18,778 bases of DNA from an uncultured Prevotella sp. (lineage in GTDB: Bacteria > Bacteroidota > Bacteroidia > Bacteroidales > Bacteroidaceae), in NCBI GenBank assembly GCA_934230685.1, contig CAKQFF010000024.1:1-18778 (forward strand), given 5' to 3'. Made by a program: the position numbers and the translations under genes. Numbering within the stretch: the stretch's first letter is position 1; each line of letters begins with the position of its first letter. Shown piece after piece: positions 1 to 7,690 of the stretch. The notes under the pieces are model-generated. The model was not told the origin of the DNA and made no database searches. It was given only the letters and a program-made list of their open reading frames with translations.

Positions 1-78
1 AGGTTACGGATAGGTAACGTTCCTCTGTCTCATCTTGTCGTATTCCCGTCTTCGTCTGTCCTCGCCACTTTTAACCCA

Positions 79-118
79 AATGAGGAAAGTAACTGATAAC
101 CAGTAAACTTTCCTCATT
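79..118. terminator. Long hairpin, probable terminator of a gene left of the window
   Basis: AATGAGGAAAGT at 79-90 pairs perfectly with ACTTTCCTCATT at 107-118. The stem continues after short bulges with ACTG (92-95) and CAGT (101-104) around a 5-nt loop. There is no clean T-tract, only a pyrimidine-rich CTTCTCTC after it. No coding sequence is visible in 1-78, so this probably closes a transcript that lies outside the window. Confidence 0.55.
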
Positions 119-252
119 CTTCTCTCAAACACTTTTTATATGCACTTTCAACAACAGAAAATCATTACTGTAGGATGCGGGCATAGTTGTTAAAAATATG
201 TAGTGGCGTGAAATATTCACGTGAAATTTCTATGCGAATTGAAAAGTTTAAT

Positions 253-260
253 TATCTTTG
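253..260 (+). promoter_or_regulatory. Bacteroidetes -7 box for the ATPase gene
   Basis: TATCTTTG matches the TAnnTTTG -7 consensus and lies about 70 bp before the ATPase start. No good -33 TTTG is seen at the usual 19-20 bp distance. A small perfect inverted repeat, CGTGAA/TTCACG with a 3-nt centre (207-221), lies just upstream and could be an operator. The rest of 119-329 shows nothing recognisable. Confidence 0.5.
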
Positions 261-329
261 CATAGAGCTTAATAAGATGTTTTATTAAAGAAAACGGTAA
301 AATACAACAATCACTTAAATAGAAATAAT

Positions 330-1649
330 ATGTTGCTTCGCTTGATTTTGAAGAATTTTCTTTCATTTGACGATGAGGTCCAGTTCGACATGTTTCCAAA
401 CATGAAAAGAACCCAGTTGGCCAATCATGTCTATACACACCTATGTGATGTGCCCTTACTTAAGCAAGCGGCAATCTATGGTCAAAATGGTGCAGGAAAG
501 TCAAACATAGTAAAGGCATTAGAATTTTTGCGTGCATTTGCTTTAAATAAGAACTTTGCCCAAAGTGTGGAACTTGCCAAGTTTTTCTATTTATTAAAGG
601 CAGATGCGTGTAAGGATCCTATTTCGTTGGCAATTGAATTTGAATATCAAAAGCAATTTTTCTTTTATGAGATAGAACTTGCCGAAGAGTTTGTGTCAAA
701 AGAGGGACTTTATGAATCTTTCCCCAAGGAAGGTAAGCTTGATTTGATATATGAGCGCAAAAATCATGACGTAACTTTTGCCAATACGCCTGACGAAGCT
801 ATTTCTGATGCAACAAAGAAGATGTTGGAAAAGAATCCTCTCTCGTCACTAATGGCTTTGAACAGAGAATTTCCTATTGTAGCTGACCATCGTTGTGCAA
901 TTGCTTCGCAATGGTTTAACAGACAATTAGAGATTATAGGTGTACATACTTTTCTGCCTACATTGATAGATCTTCTTCGCGACAATAAACCCATGATGGA
1001 GTTCGTGCGTGATTTGGTTTATAGACTTGAAGTTGGTGTGAGCAACATGAATTTGCAGGAGTCCGATTTTGACAGTTGGGCTAAACATCACATTGCTATC
1101 GCCCAAAACCTGCCTGGAGATTTAGATAACGTGAAATCAATGTCTCTCAATACTAACTCCACTCCGGTTTTATCAATCAATATTGAGAATGGTGTGCGTA
1201 AGGTTTATCAGCTTATATTCGACAATATAGGTAAGGATGGATTTGTAGGCAAATTGGACACCAGTATGCAGTCTGACGGCACATTGCGTGCCTTGACATT
1301 GTTGCCCGCTCTCTACTATGCGTGTATACAAGGCAAAACGGTTGTGGTTGATGAAATCAACTGCTGTTTAAGTCCTAATATGGTTAAGGGTATTGTGGAA
1401 TATTTTGCTAAGACTGAGAACACAAACGGACAGCTTGTATTTACTACTCATGACAACCAGTTATTGGATGAACGTGGAATACTCCGTTCTGATGAGATTT
1501 GGTTTGTGGACAAGCGAGAAGGTGCTTCTGTGCTATATTCACACAATGATTTTAAGGAACATCACACTATATCACCACTCCGAGGTTATAACGAAGGACG
1601 TTATGGAGCTATCCGCTTTGTTAATTTATTGAAGGATTATGCCGACTGA
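330..1649 (+). CDS. AAA15-family (COG1106-like) ATPase
   Basis: This 439-residue protein has the layout of the AAA15/AbiLi-type ATPases, which are ABC/SMC-like nucleotide-binding proteins. The N-terminus (LRLILKNFLSFDD) is the typical first strand. Walker A GQNGAGKS is at residues 51-58. A signature-like QSDGTLR lies at 314-320, Walker B ends in VVVDE with D341-E342, and an H-switch TTHD has H374. The middle, roughly 100-290, is the variable helical insertion of this family. No nuclease domain is fused. Family members often act in abortive-infection or restriction-like systems together with an RloB/AbiLii-type partner encoded just downstream. No such partner is present here, only a short leftover frame. 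A -7 box lies about 70 bp upstream. The ATPase call is secure; a defence role is inferred from the family and the surroundings. Confidence 0.85.
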   Translation: MLLRLILKNFLSFDDEVQFDMFPNMKRTQLANHVYTHLCDVPLLKQAAIYGQNGAGKSNIVKALEFLRAFALNKNFAQSVELAKFFYLLKADACKDPISLAIEFEYQKQFFFYEIELAEEFVSKEGLYESFPKEGKLDLIYERKNHDVTFANTPDEAISDATKKMLEKNPLSSLMALNREFPIVADHRCAIASQWFNRQLEIIGVHTFLPTLIDLLRDNKPMMEFVRDLVYRLEVGVSNMNLQESDFDSWAKHHIAIAQNLPGDLDNVKSMSLNTNSTPVLSINIENGVRKVYQLIFDNIGKDGFVGKLDTSMQSDGTLRALTLLPALYYACIQGKTVVVDEINCCLSPNMVKGIVEYFAKTENTNGQLVFTTHDNQLLDERGILRSDEIWFVDKREGASVLYSHNDFKEHHTISPLRGYNEGRYGAIRFVNLLKDYAD

Positions 1650-1684
1650 TAGAAAACTCTATTCCTGTTCTATATGCTACGCAA

Positions 1685-1792
1685 ATGCATGAAATGGCTC
1701 AGTATCTTATTGATATAATGAATCGTGACAAGAACGAATACGATGAATTTGTAAGGAAGAAGCAGGAGTGGCGCAAGAAGATGCAGAAATAG
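1685..1792 (+). CDS. Possible small protein or 3' remnant of a gene (35 aa)
   Basis: An ATG at 1685 opens a 35-residue, highly charged, helical-looking peptide beginning MHEMAQYLIDIMNRD and ending RKKMQK. The frame stays open upstream to 1625 without a start codon, overlapping the end of the ATPase gene in another frame, and that upstream stretch also reads like protein. It may be the tail of a decayed downstream partner of the ATPase, or a real small protein translated after it. I do not recognise the family. No convincing ribosome binding site is visible. Confidence 0.25.
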   Translation: MHEMAQYLIDIMNRDKNEYDEFVRKKQEWRKKMQK

Positions 1793-1878
1793 AGTAATTA
1801 TATTAACCCTTTGGTGAAATTAATTTAAACAATATAAATGTGAGTAAAGTTCCAAATTTACTTTAGAAAAAAGATTTA

Positions 1879-3087
1879 ATGATGAAAATTATGAAGATTA
1901 AGAGTATTGTTGTGCTTTTGGCATTGGGGCTGTCTGCTTGTTCAGGTGGCAAGTATGCCGGAGTGCCTAAGGAGTATCATGAATTGCTGAACCAGACTAT
2001 GGTTACAGCTGGTGATAATGCTAAGGAGCTGCAAAAGGCGTTGAAGGAAGCTCCTGCCGATCAGAAGGAGGGTGTGGCTTTCCTTATTTCCTACATGCCC
2101 GAAAGGGATGCCAAGGCTTTGACTGCCGACTTCTTGTTGGAGAATGTATCGTATGCCTATAAGGCAAGGGCTGAATTCCCATGGGCTAAAGATGTGCCCA
2201 AGGATATTTTCTTGAACGACGTGGTGGCTTATGTCAACTTGAACGAGAACCGCGAAAACTGGCGTAAGGACTTCTACAATCGTTTCAAGAAATACGTGGC
2301 TTCTTGTAAGACGATGCGCGAGGCTATTGATTCTGTAAACAAGAATGTGCGCGACGAACTGATGGTTGATTATAATACGAAGCGTGAGAAACCCGACCAG
2401 GCTCCTTATGAGTCCATGCGTCAGCACATGGCTTCTTGCTCTGGTCTTTCCATCTTGCTTACTGATGCTTTCCGTGCTGTAGGCATTCCTTCGCGTGTGG
2501 CTGGCACTCCTGCTTGGTATGACGACCGTGGCAACCACAACTGGAATGAGGTGTGGATTGACGGCAAATGGCGCTTTACTGAGTATTATCCTTCTGAAGA
2601 CTTGGATAAGTCTTGGTTCCTTACTGATGCTGGCAAGGCCATCAAGGAGGACCTGCATAAGGCCATATATGCCGCTTCTTTCAAGCCAACTGGCTCTTAC
2701 TTCCCCTTAGTATGGGATATGGACCTCCGCTACGTTCATGCCGAGAACGTAACCGACCGCTACACCAGCTTATATAGAGCACAACTGTCGGCTGTTCCCG
2801 ATGACGACAAACACGTTGCCTTAAGAGTAATGGTGTTCAAGGACAAGGATCATGCAGAAGATTCTGGCGATCGTGTAGCTACCAACTTGGATGTGTTCAA
2901 GGGTGAAGAAAAGCTTTTCGGTGGTCGCAGCACTGGTGCCACTCAGGATATGAACGATGTCCTCACCTTCAAAGTGGAAAAGAACCAGTCGTATACCGTT
3001 AAATATATGAATGGTAACGGCGTGTTGGAGACACAGAATGTGGAAGTGGGAGACCAGACTACGACGTTGAAATTGTATATGAAGTAA
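1879..3087 (+). CDS. Transglutaminase-like domain lipoprotein
   Basis: The 402-residue product begins with a lipoprotein signal peptide ending in LSAC, with the lipidated cysteine at C21, so it should be anchored in an envelope membrane facing the periplasm or surface. A transglutaminase/protease-fold domain is visible around residues 140-250. The nucleophile lies in ASCSGLSILLTDAFR (C187), the histidine in NHNWNEVW (H220), and the third position is probably E235 in RFTEYY, where aspartate is more usual. After about residue 275 comes a beta-rich domain resembling carboxypeptidase-regulatory or Ig-like modules, ending in TLKLYMK. Bacteroidales proteins of this type are thought to work on peptides, amides or glycan-linked peptides; the substrate cannot be read here. 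It appears monocistronic, with a strong hairpin 24 bp after the stop. A 6-bp inverted repeat AGTAAA/TTTACT (1843-1862) precedes the start. Confidence 0.8.
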   Translation: MMKIMKIKSIVVLLALGLSACSGGKYAGVPKEYHELLNQTMVTAGDNAKELQKALKEAPADQKEGVAFLISYMPERDAKALTADFLLENVSYAYKARAEFPWAKDVPKDIFLNDVVAYVNLNENRENWRKDFYNRFKKYVASCKTMREAIDSVNKNVRDELMVDYNTKREKPDQAPYESMRQHMASCSGLSILLTDAFRAVGIPSRVAGTPAWYDDRGNHNWNEVWIDGKWRFTEYYPSEDLDKSWFLTDAGKAIKEDLHKAIYAASFKPTGSYFPLVWDMDLRYVHAENVTDRYTSLYRAQLSAVPDDDKHVALRVMVFKDKDHAEDSGDRVATNLDVFKGEEKLFGGRSTGATQDMNDVLTFKVEKNQSYTVKYMNGNGVLETQNVEVGDQTTTLKLYMK

Positions 3088-3110
3088 ATCCCTCTTGCTA
3101 AATGTTGCTT

Positions 3111-3150
3111 CGGCTGCTATTTCTATTGAATGATATAGAAATAGCAGCCG
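3111..3150. terminator. 16-bp perfect hairpin after the transglutaminase gene
   Basis: CGGCTGCTATTTCTAT (3111-3126) pairs perfectly with its complement at 3135-3150 around an 8-nt loop. It lies 24 bp after the stop codon at 3087. The T-rich tail is weak (TTGGTCGTATT), so termination may rely on the stem alone. A second hairpin follows at 3162-3189. Confidence 0.75.
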
Positions 3151-3494
3151 TTGGTCGTATTCTACGGTATTTTGTAAAATTTACCGTAGGTTATTACCTA
3201 ATATCGAATAATAATTTGTATTTTTGCTGTGTGATATTTTAAAATGGATTATATGAACAATATAGTTAGCAAAGTTACGAATATTGATTTAATTCAAATG
3301 ACAATTAGCTCATTTTTATGGGACTGTAGTGATATCTATCAAAGAAAAATTGTGCACTTACCATTTTACAATACGTAAACTTCATTAACAACAAGCCAAT
3401 AGGCAGAATTAAGTATGCACTAAATTAATTCTGCTAACGAGTTGAATTAATGTTATTTAACTCAATAAAATGCCAAAATATGTGTAAATATGCC
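3151..3494. other. Structured spacer without a convincing gene
   Basis: This stretch holds several elements. A second hairpin, CTACGGTA/TACCGTAG, spans 3162-3189. A -7-like box TATTTTTG at 3219-3226 precedes a 44-codon frame at 3244-3378 (starts MDYMNNIVSKV) that has no clear ribosome binding site and no recognisable family, so I do not call it a gene. A perfect 10-bp inverted repeat GCAGAATTAA/TTAATTCTGC occupies 3403-3434 with a 12-nt loop. A weaker GAGTT/AACTC hairpin lies at 3439-3463. The box and peptide could mark a small RNA or a decayed gene. Confidence 0.4.
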
Positions 3495-3506
3495 TATCTT
3501 TGGCAT
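3470..3506 (+). promoter_or_regulatory. Fimbrial operon promoter with flanking inverted repeat
   Basis: A -7 box TATCTTTG at 3495-3502 lies 36 bp before the first fimbrial gene. No TTTG-type -33 box is seen 19-20 bp upstream. Instead a perfect 8-bp inverted repeat, ATGCCAAA at 3470-3477 and TTTGGCAT at 3499-3506, brackets the promoter: the left arm covers the -33 zone and the right arm overlaps the -7 box. This suggests control by a dimeric regulator, which is an inference. The repeat could also act as an RNA hairpin, although the predicted transcript would start after it. Confidence 0.5.
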
Positions 3507-3538
3507 CATAAAAAACAAATAAATTAGACTGAGCGACT

Positions 3539-4045
3539 ATGTATAAAATATATCTATTCTTTCGGGGAATATTATCCTTTTGGCTTTGGCTTATTTTTTT
3601 GCTTTTAGTACCAGAATTCATTAGTGCTAAAGCAAAAAGAGAGGAGGCTATTACGATTAATTATGAAATTAATAGTGCCGTAATAGATACATCTTTCAAG
3701 GAAATTTTGAAGGAATTGCAGCGGTTTGACCGTATGCTCGAGAGTCAGTCTATAGACACATTATTTATTATGCCTTCAGTATCGCCAGATGGAGAGAGAC
3801 TTTTCAATGAGAATCTGAGAAAAATGCGTGCCATGGCTATTGTTGACTATGTTAAGGCGCACTATTCTCGTTCGTCAGAAATATGTTTTATTATACAGAA
3901 TGCTCCTATTGGGTGGAATGTTTGGGTTGATGTGCTTCATAATGACAGTACCGTCAATATTTCGCGCAATGTTTCTTGTTTGTTACAAGATGACAACTTA
4001 ACTGATATAATTATTATGGTCCTACGCGCTTGGCAGTGTCACTGA
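3539..4045 (+). CDS. Minimal OmpA-like protein of the fimbrial operon
   Basis: This 168-residue protein starts with a strongly hydrophobic segment (about residues 8-30) that serves as a signal peptide or membrane anchor. Residues 40-130 resemble an OmpA/MotB C-terminal fold: an early strand with an acidic residue, then SPDGERLFNENLRKMRA, which fits the family pattern of a glycine loop followed by N-x-x-L-x-x-x-RA and a helix. Type V fimbrial loci of Bacteroidales commonly begin with larger proteins (DUF3868, DUF3575) carrying such a domain. Here it stands alone and is short. It is the first gene of the operon, 31 bp before the anchor gene. A role in tethering the fimbrial machinery to peptidoglycan or the envelope is plausible but inferred. 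The family call is moderate, because the sequence match is weak outside the N-x-x-L-RA block. Confidence 0.6.
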   Translation: MYKIYLFFRGILSFWLWLIFLLLVPEFISAKAKREEAITINYEINSAVIDTSFKEILKELQRFDRMLESQSIDTLFIMPSVSPDGERLFNENLRKMRAMAIVDYVKAHYSRSSEICFIIQNAPIGWNVWVDVLHNDSTVNISRNVSCLLQDDNLTDIIIMVLRAWQCH

Positions 4046-4076
4046 CGTATAACTTTTTTAAGAAAGGAAAAGTCAA

Positions 4077-5018
4077 ATGAACAGAAAAGTATACTATATA
4101 ATAGTTTTGGTTGCTGTTGCAATGGCGTTGACAGGATGCCGGCGTCACAAATACTATGACTTGGAGCAAAGTTATGGTACCTTACGCGTTGTCTTCAATT
4201 GGGATGGCTATATTGATATTCCTCCTGGTATGAACCTTGTGTTTTATCCTTCGGTGGATAATTGCGATGGTGATGTCGTTTCAAGCCCTATATTGCAGCA
4301 ATTGCAATATGATGGTGGAAAGATTTCACTGCCTGTTGGAAAATATGATGTAGTGGTTTACAACGATTACACCTATAATATATTATACCGTGGAATGGAC
4401 AATTTCATGACAGCGGAAGCCTATTTGAACGGATATGACCGTCTTCCTCTTTCACGTACCAATGCTTCTGTCCGTAGTTTTACAGAGCCTGATTTATTCT
4501 ATGTTGCACAGATAAGAGATTTGGTGGTGAGTGGACATGAGCAGACTGTTGAGATACGACCAGAACTAAAGACCTTGAAGTTGTTTGTGCATGTAGGAGT
4601 AGATGGTGTACAATATGTGTCACAAGCGGACGGAAGTATTACTGGAGCTGCCAGCAATGTGATGCTTTCTACGGGATACACGTCTGACGCTGTTGCTGGT
4701 AAACGTATTTTTGGCTTTTCGATAAGCAGTAAGGAACTGTATGGTGAAACCAGAATGTTTGTTTGCAACAGTCCAATGACCGAGTATTATGAACTTGAAC
4801 TTGCTTTCCTATTACGCAACAACTCTGTTTCGATGGGTAAGTTCAAATACGACGTGAGCAGTCAGATTACCGATCGTCTGCGCGAGAACAACGGTAAGTT
4901 ACCACCAGAAGGTATACACGTTTATATAAATGGTGTCAAAGTGGACGAAGTGTCAGGTGACGGTTTTGATGCTGTTGTTGACACCTGGGGTAAAGAAGTA
5001 GACATAGAGTTAAAATAA
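4077..5018 (+). CDS. DUF5119 / FimB-Mfa2-like fimbrial anchor lipoprotein
   Basis: The 313-residue product has a lipobox LTGC with C21, so it is a lipoprotein. The mature N-terminus runs into a beta-rich domain typical of DUF5119 and the related FimB/Mfa2 anchors: VVFNWDGYIDIPPGMNLVFYP around residues 38-58, then LPVGKYDVVVYND near 95. A second beta domain fills 150-300 and ends in VVDTWGKEVDIELK. Proteins of this group cap the base of type V pili, limit their length and hold them in the outer membrane. It is the second gene of the operon, 29 bp before the first fimbrillin. The C-terminal D-x-W-G pattern also occurs in the following fimbrillin, consistent with shared ancestry of anchor and pilin. 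Confidence in the family is good; assignment to the anchor role rests on order and homology. Confidence 0.78.
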   Translation: MNRKVYYIIVLVAVAMALTGCRRHKYYDLEQSYGTLRVVFNWDGYIDIPPGMNLVFYPSVDNCDGDVVSSPILQQLQYDGGKISLPVGKYDVVVYNDYTYNILYRGMDNFMTAEAYLNGYDRLPLSRTNASVRSFTEPDLFYVAQIRDLVVSGHEQTVEIRPELKTLKLFVHVGVDGVQYVSQADGSITGAASNVMLSTGYTSDAVAGKRIFGFSISSKELYGETRMFVCNSPMTEYYELELAFLLRNNSVSMGKFKYDVSSQITDRLRENNGKLPPEGIHVYINGVKVDEVSGDGFDAVVDTWGKEVDIELK

Positions 5019-5047
5019 ACATATATTAAACACTTAAACTTATTATT

Positions 5048-6094
5048 ATGAACAAAATCTATTCTTTTTATGCCATTTGCGCAGTTGCAATGATGGCATC
5101 GTGCTCATCAGAAAATGAAGATGCTCTCAATCAGCAAAACAATGAACGTGTGTCGTTTGGAACGTACGTGAATATGCCCACACGTGCCTTAGACAAGAGC
5201 TTTTTCAGTACAGGCGATGAGATTTGCATTAATGCCTTCCAAAGTTCAGTGACAACAGTTGACCGCAAGTTTACTAACAACTTTATGGACAACGAGACTC
5301 TCTCTAAAACTGATTTAGGATGGACTTATGTCAACTCAAAGTTCTGGCCGATGAATGAAAATGACCGTATATCGTTTGTTGCCTCCTATCCTAACATCAG
5401 CCCTACAATAGTTGATGGCATCTGTACATTCCCTTTCAGTGTTAACGCTAATGCTGCATTGCAGCAGGATTTTATGTGGAGTACTATTACCGATGCCCAT
5501 CGCAAGGACCGCAATGGTACTCATCAAAACGGTGTGCTTGAGACTCCCAATACAACACCACTGGACAATGTGGTTCTTCATTTCCGTCATGCTTTGTCGC
5601 GCATTGTATTCAATGCTAAGACTGTGACCTATTATAGCGGAACAACAATAACCGTTACAGACATCATTGTGAAGAATCTTTACGGACAGGGTTCTTATTC
5701 GCTTACAGCAGAACTTGGCAAGGGTACATGGAAGATGAAGGGCAATCAGGATTGTACATACACTCCGTTGAGTGGTGGCACTACCAATGTTATAAATACA
5801 AGTTACAAGACATTTGGAACTTCGCTGCTTGTGGTTCCACAGGTGCTCAATACGACGAGTGGTAAGGAATCAACTGTTACAATTAAGTATACAGTAAACT
5901 ATTCTAAACCGTCTAAAGTGGTTTACGAACAGCGTACGTTCAACCTTGCTACAGCATCCTTGCTCAATGGTAATACTTGGGAGCAGGATAAGGTGTACAA
6001 CTACAACTTCAATATTGCTCTTGATATGATTACGTTTGACGCTGTAGTGGACAACTGGGGTGGAAGTGGTGACTTTGGAATAACAGTAGAGTAG
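5048..6094 (+). CDS. Fimbrillin family protein (probable stalk subunit)
   Basis: A 348-residue lipoprotein precursor with lipobox MASC (C19). It continues with the fimbrillin landmark PTRALDKSFFSTGDEI: the arginine is residue 46, followed by A47, exactly where P. gingivalis FimA is cut between R46 and A47 to free the polymerising pilin. The rest is a two-domain beta protein with the family blocks FRHALSRIVFNAK and VYNYNFNIALDMITFDAVVDNWG near the C-terminus. In type V pili, lipidated precursors are transported to the surface, trimmed at the arginine, and linked by strand exchange. It shares many blocks with the next gene (for example DRNGT around residue 154), so the two are a tandem duplicate. 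It lies 29 bp after the anchor gene and 24 bp before its paralog. Since it lacks an extra C-terminal domain, it fits a stalk subunit. Confidence 0.85.
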   Translation: MNKIYSFYAICAVAMMASCSSENEDALNQQNNERVSFGTYVNMPTRALDKSFFSTGDEICINAFQSSVTTVDRKFTNNFMDNETLSKTDLGWTYVNSKFWPMNENDRISFVASYPNISPTIVDGICTFPFSVNANAALQQDFMWSTITDAHRKDRNGTHQNGVLETPNTTPLDNVVLHFRHALSRIVFNAKTVTYYSGTTITVTDIIVKNLYGQGSYSLTAELGKGTWKMKGNQDCTYTPLSGGTTNVINTSYKTFGTSLLVVPQVLNTTSGKESTVTIKYTVNYSKPSKVVYEQRTFNLATASLLNGNTWEQDKVYNYNFNIALDMITFDAVVDNWGGSGDFGITVE

Positions 6095-6118
6095 TGTTTT
6101 TAAAAACTTCATGTATTT

Positions 6119-7525
6119 ATGAAAATTTCCAATATGTTTATGGCAGGCATGGCTCTTTTGGGCCTTGCCGCCTGTTCGGCAGACAGTGACAACGAGTATT
6201 CTAAGATAAACGATAGCAACGTTTTATCTGTTAATACATACATACCTGGTACAAGAGCTCTCGACAAAACTTCATTTGTTGAGGGTGATGTATTGAGTCT
6301 TTATTCGTGTCTTACGACTGGTGATTATGGTAATATCTATTCTGCAAATTTTATGAATAACGTAGCAGTTACTCGTACATCGAGTGGCGACTGGAGTTAT
6401 TCACCGCTTATGGCTTGGCCTACAGATGACAACGAACATTTGTCGTTTATTGCTTATTATCCACAGAACACTGGTAGTACACCAACGAAATATTCTTATA
6501 CTGTAAATGAGAATTTTGCAGAACAGACAGATCCTCTGTGGTGTACAATAAAGGATGCGTCGATAAACGACCGCAATGGTACTGCCGTAAATGGCAACGA
6601 AAGTGATGCTGCTTTTGAGGCAACGAGTGGAGCATTGAATCTTAAGTTTAAGCACATGTTGAGTAAGGTTAATGTCAAAGTGAAACTTGCGAGCAACTAT
6701 CCTGGAATAACTTGTAAACTCAACGATTTGACATTGAATAGTGTGAATCAAAGTGGAACATTTACTATAAAGGACGACTTGAGTGGTGGAACATGGTCAT
6801 CAAATTCTTCCAATAATTTTACATTGAAGAGTGGTGCTGATGACGTGCTTTCGTCTACCGCATATAATGTGGCAGAAATGCTCATGATACCACAGGATTT
6901 GACAGACCTCAACTCTTACTTTTTTATAAAGTATACACATACATTGGCAGAAGGCGGCGAGAAGACAGTAACTAAAAAAATATACATTCCCAACCAATGG
7001 GAGGTTAGCAAGGTGTATAACTATATCATTAACCTTTCGCTTGACGTGAATACAATTTCATTGTCTACAGAAATCAATAGTTGGGACTCTACAGAAAATC
7101 CAAGTATAGGCACAAAGGCTGCTGAACCTGTAGATTTGGGACTTAGTGTGAAGTGGGCAAGCTATGATTTTGGTACAGTTTCACCGTATGATGATGGACC
7201 GAGGTATGATTTTTACAAAAATCAATCTTTTACTCTGACTGATACATGGGGAGCAAATTGGCGTATACCAACAAAGGAAGAGTGGAGTGAACTTGTCAAT
7301 AACTGTACAATAACGTCAACTATGGTAAGTGGAAAGAAAATATTTGTTGTAGAGGGAACAAATGGAAATAAAATATACTTACCAAGTAACCGTTATTGGA
7401 CTCCATATGAATATTACCGATATGGCAGTTATTACAGTGGAGTCTTATTATATGACTCTAAAGGTGAGATAAGTGACATGAATAGTGATATTAAATGTCC
7501 TATCCGTCCTGTATACACAAAATAA
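6119..7525 (+). CDS. Fimbrillin fused to a FISUMP-like C-terminal domain (probable tip subunit)
   Basis: The 468-residue precursor has lipobox GLAAC (C19) and the maturation-like motif GTRALDK with R46-A47, matching the upstream fimbrillin. Residues about 35-325 are a fimbrillin body (LKFKHMLSKVNVKVK, VYNYIINLSLDVNTI). From about residue 336 a new domain starts with EPVDLGLSVKWASYDFG, continues with WRIPTKEEWSEL, KIYLPSNRYWTP, and ends CPIRPVYTK. These are the landmarks of the FISUMP (Fibrobacter succinogenes major paralogous) domain, a presumed extracellular binding module. Because type V pilins use their C-terminal end for polymerisation, an extra domain there would be expected at the tip, making this a candidate adhesin. 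It is the last gene of the operon, followed by a long stem and then a strong terminator. The tip role is inferred. Confidence 0.8.
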   Translation: MKISNMFMAGMALLGLAACSADSDNEYSKINDSNVLSVNTYIPGTRALDKTSFVEGDVLSLYSCLTTGDYGNIYSANFMNNVAVTRTSSGDWSYSPLMAWPTDDNEHLSFIAYYPQNTGSTPTKYSYTVNENFAEQTDPLWCTIKDASINDRNGTAVNGNESDAAFEATSGALNLKFKHMLSKVNVKVKLASNYPGITCKLNDLTLNSVNQSGTFTIKDDLSGGTWSSNSSNNFTLKSGADDVLSSTAYNVAEMLMIPQDLTDLNSYFFIKYTHTLAEGGEKTVTKKIYIPNQWEVSKVYNYIINLSLDVNTISLSTEINSWDSTENPSIGTKAAEPVDLGLSVKWASYDFGTVSPYDDGPRYDFYKNQSFTLTDTWGANWRIPTKEEWSELVNNCTITSTMVSGKKIFVVEGTNGNKIYLPSNRYWTPYEYYRYGSYYSGVLLYDSKGEISDMNSDIKCPIRPVYTK

Positions 7526-7530
7526 CATTT

Positions 7531-7608
7531 TAATTAACGTGAGTTCGATAAAATATAAGTGACTGAAAATCTTAGTGTCGCGGATACGTTTACAACTCAT
7601 GTTAATTA
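7531..7608. repeat. 15-bp inverted repeat with 48-nt loop in the fimbrial 3' region
   Basis: TAATTAACGTGAGTT at 7531-7545 pairs with AACTCATGTTAATTA at 7594-7608. The stem is 15 bp with one G-U pair. It begins 5 bp after the last fimbrial stop codon and is separated by 21 bp from the terminator hairpin. It may protect the messenger 3' end, be the ends of a small inserted element, or form part of a 3'-derived RNA. Confidence 0.6.
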
Positions 7609-7629
7609 TGTTGCCTTTATAGGAAAATA

Positions 7630-7674
7630 AACCGATAGCTTTTAGAACGCTTATGAGTTCAAAAGCTATCGGTT
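7630..7674. terminator. Strong bidirectional terminator after the fimbrial operon
   Basis: AACCGATAGCTTTT (7630-7643) pairs with AAAAGCTATCGGTT (7661-7674). The stem continues past one bulged A with GAAC/GTTC, giving 18 bp in all around an 8-nt loop. ATTTTATAAAT follows on +. It closes the fimbrial operon. Confidence 0.85.
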
Positions 7675-7690
7675 ATTTTATAAATCCATT

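Noticed and set aside
1942..2658. 238-codon open frame on the minus strand
   Set aside because: It lies antisense inside the transglutaminase lipoprotein gene, which has clear motifs and a signal peptide; its translation has no recognisable domain.
3244..3378. 44-codon peptide after a -7-like box
   Set aside because: There is no ribosome binding site, no recognisable family and only a lone promoter box; it is mentioned in the spacer entry but not called a gene.
3403..3538. Invertible phase-variable fimbrial promoter
   Set aside because: The inverted repeats seen are short (8 and 10 bp). The 10-bp pair does not flank the promoter, and I found no matching longer repeat downstream of the -7 box.
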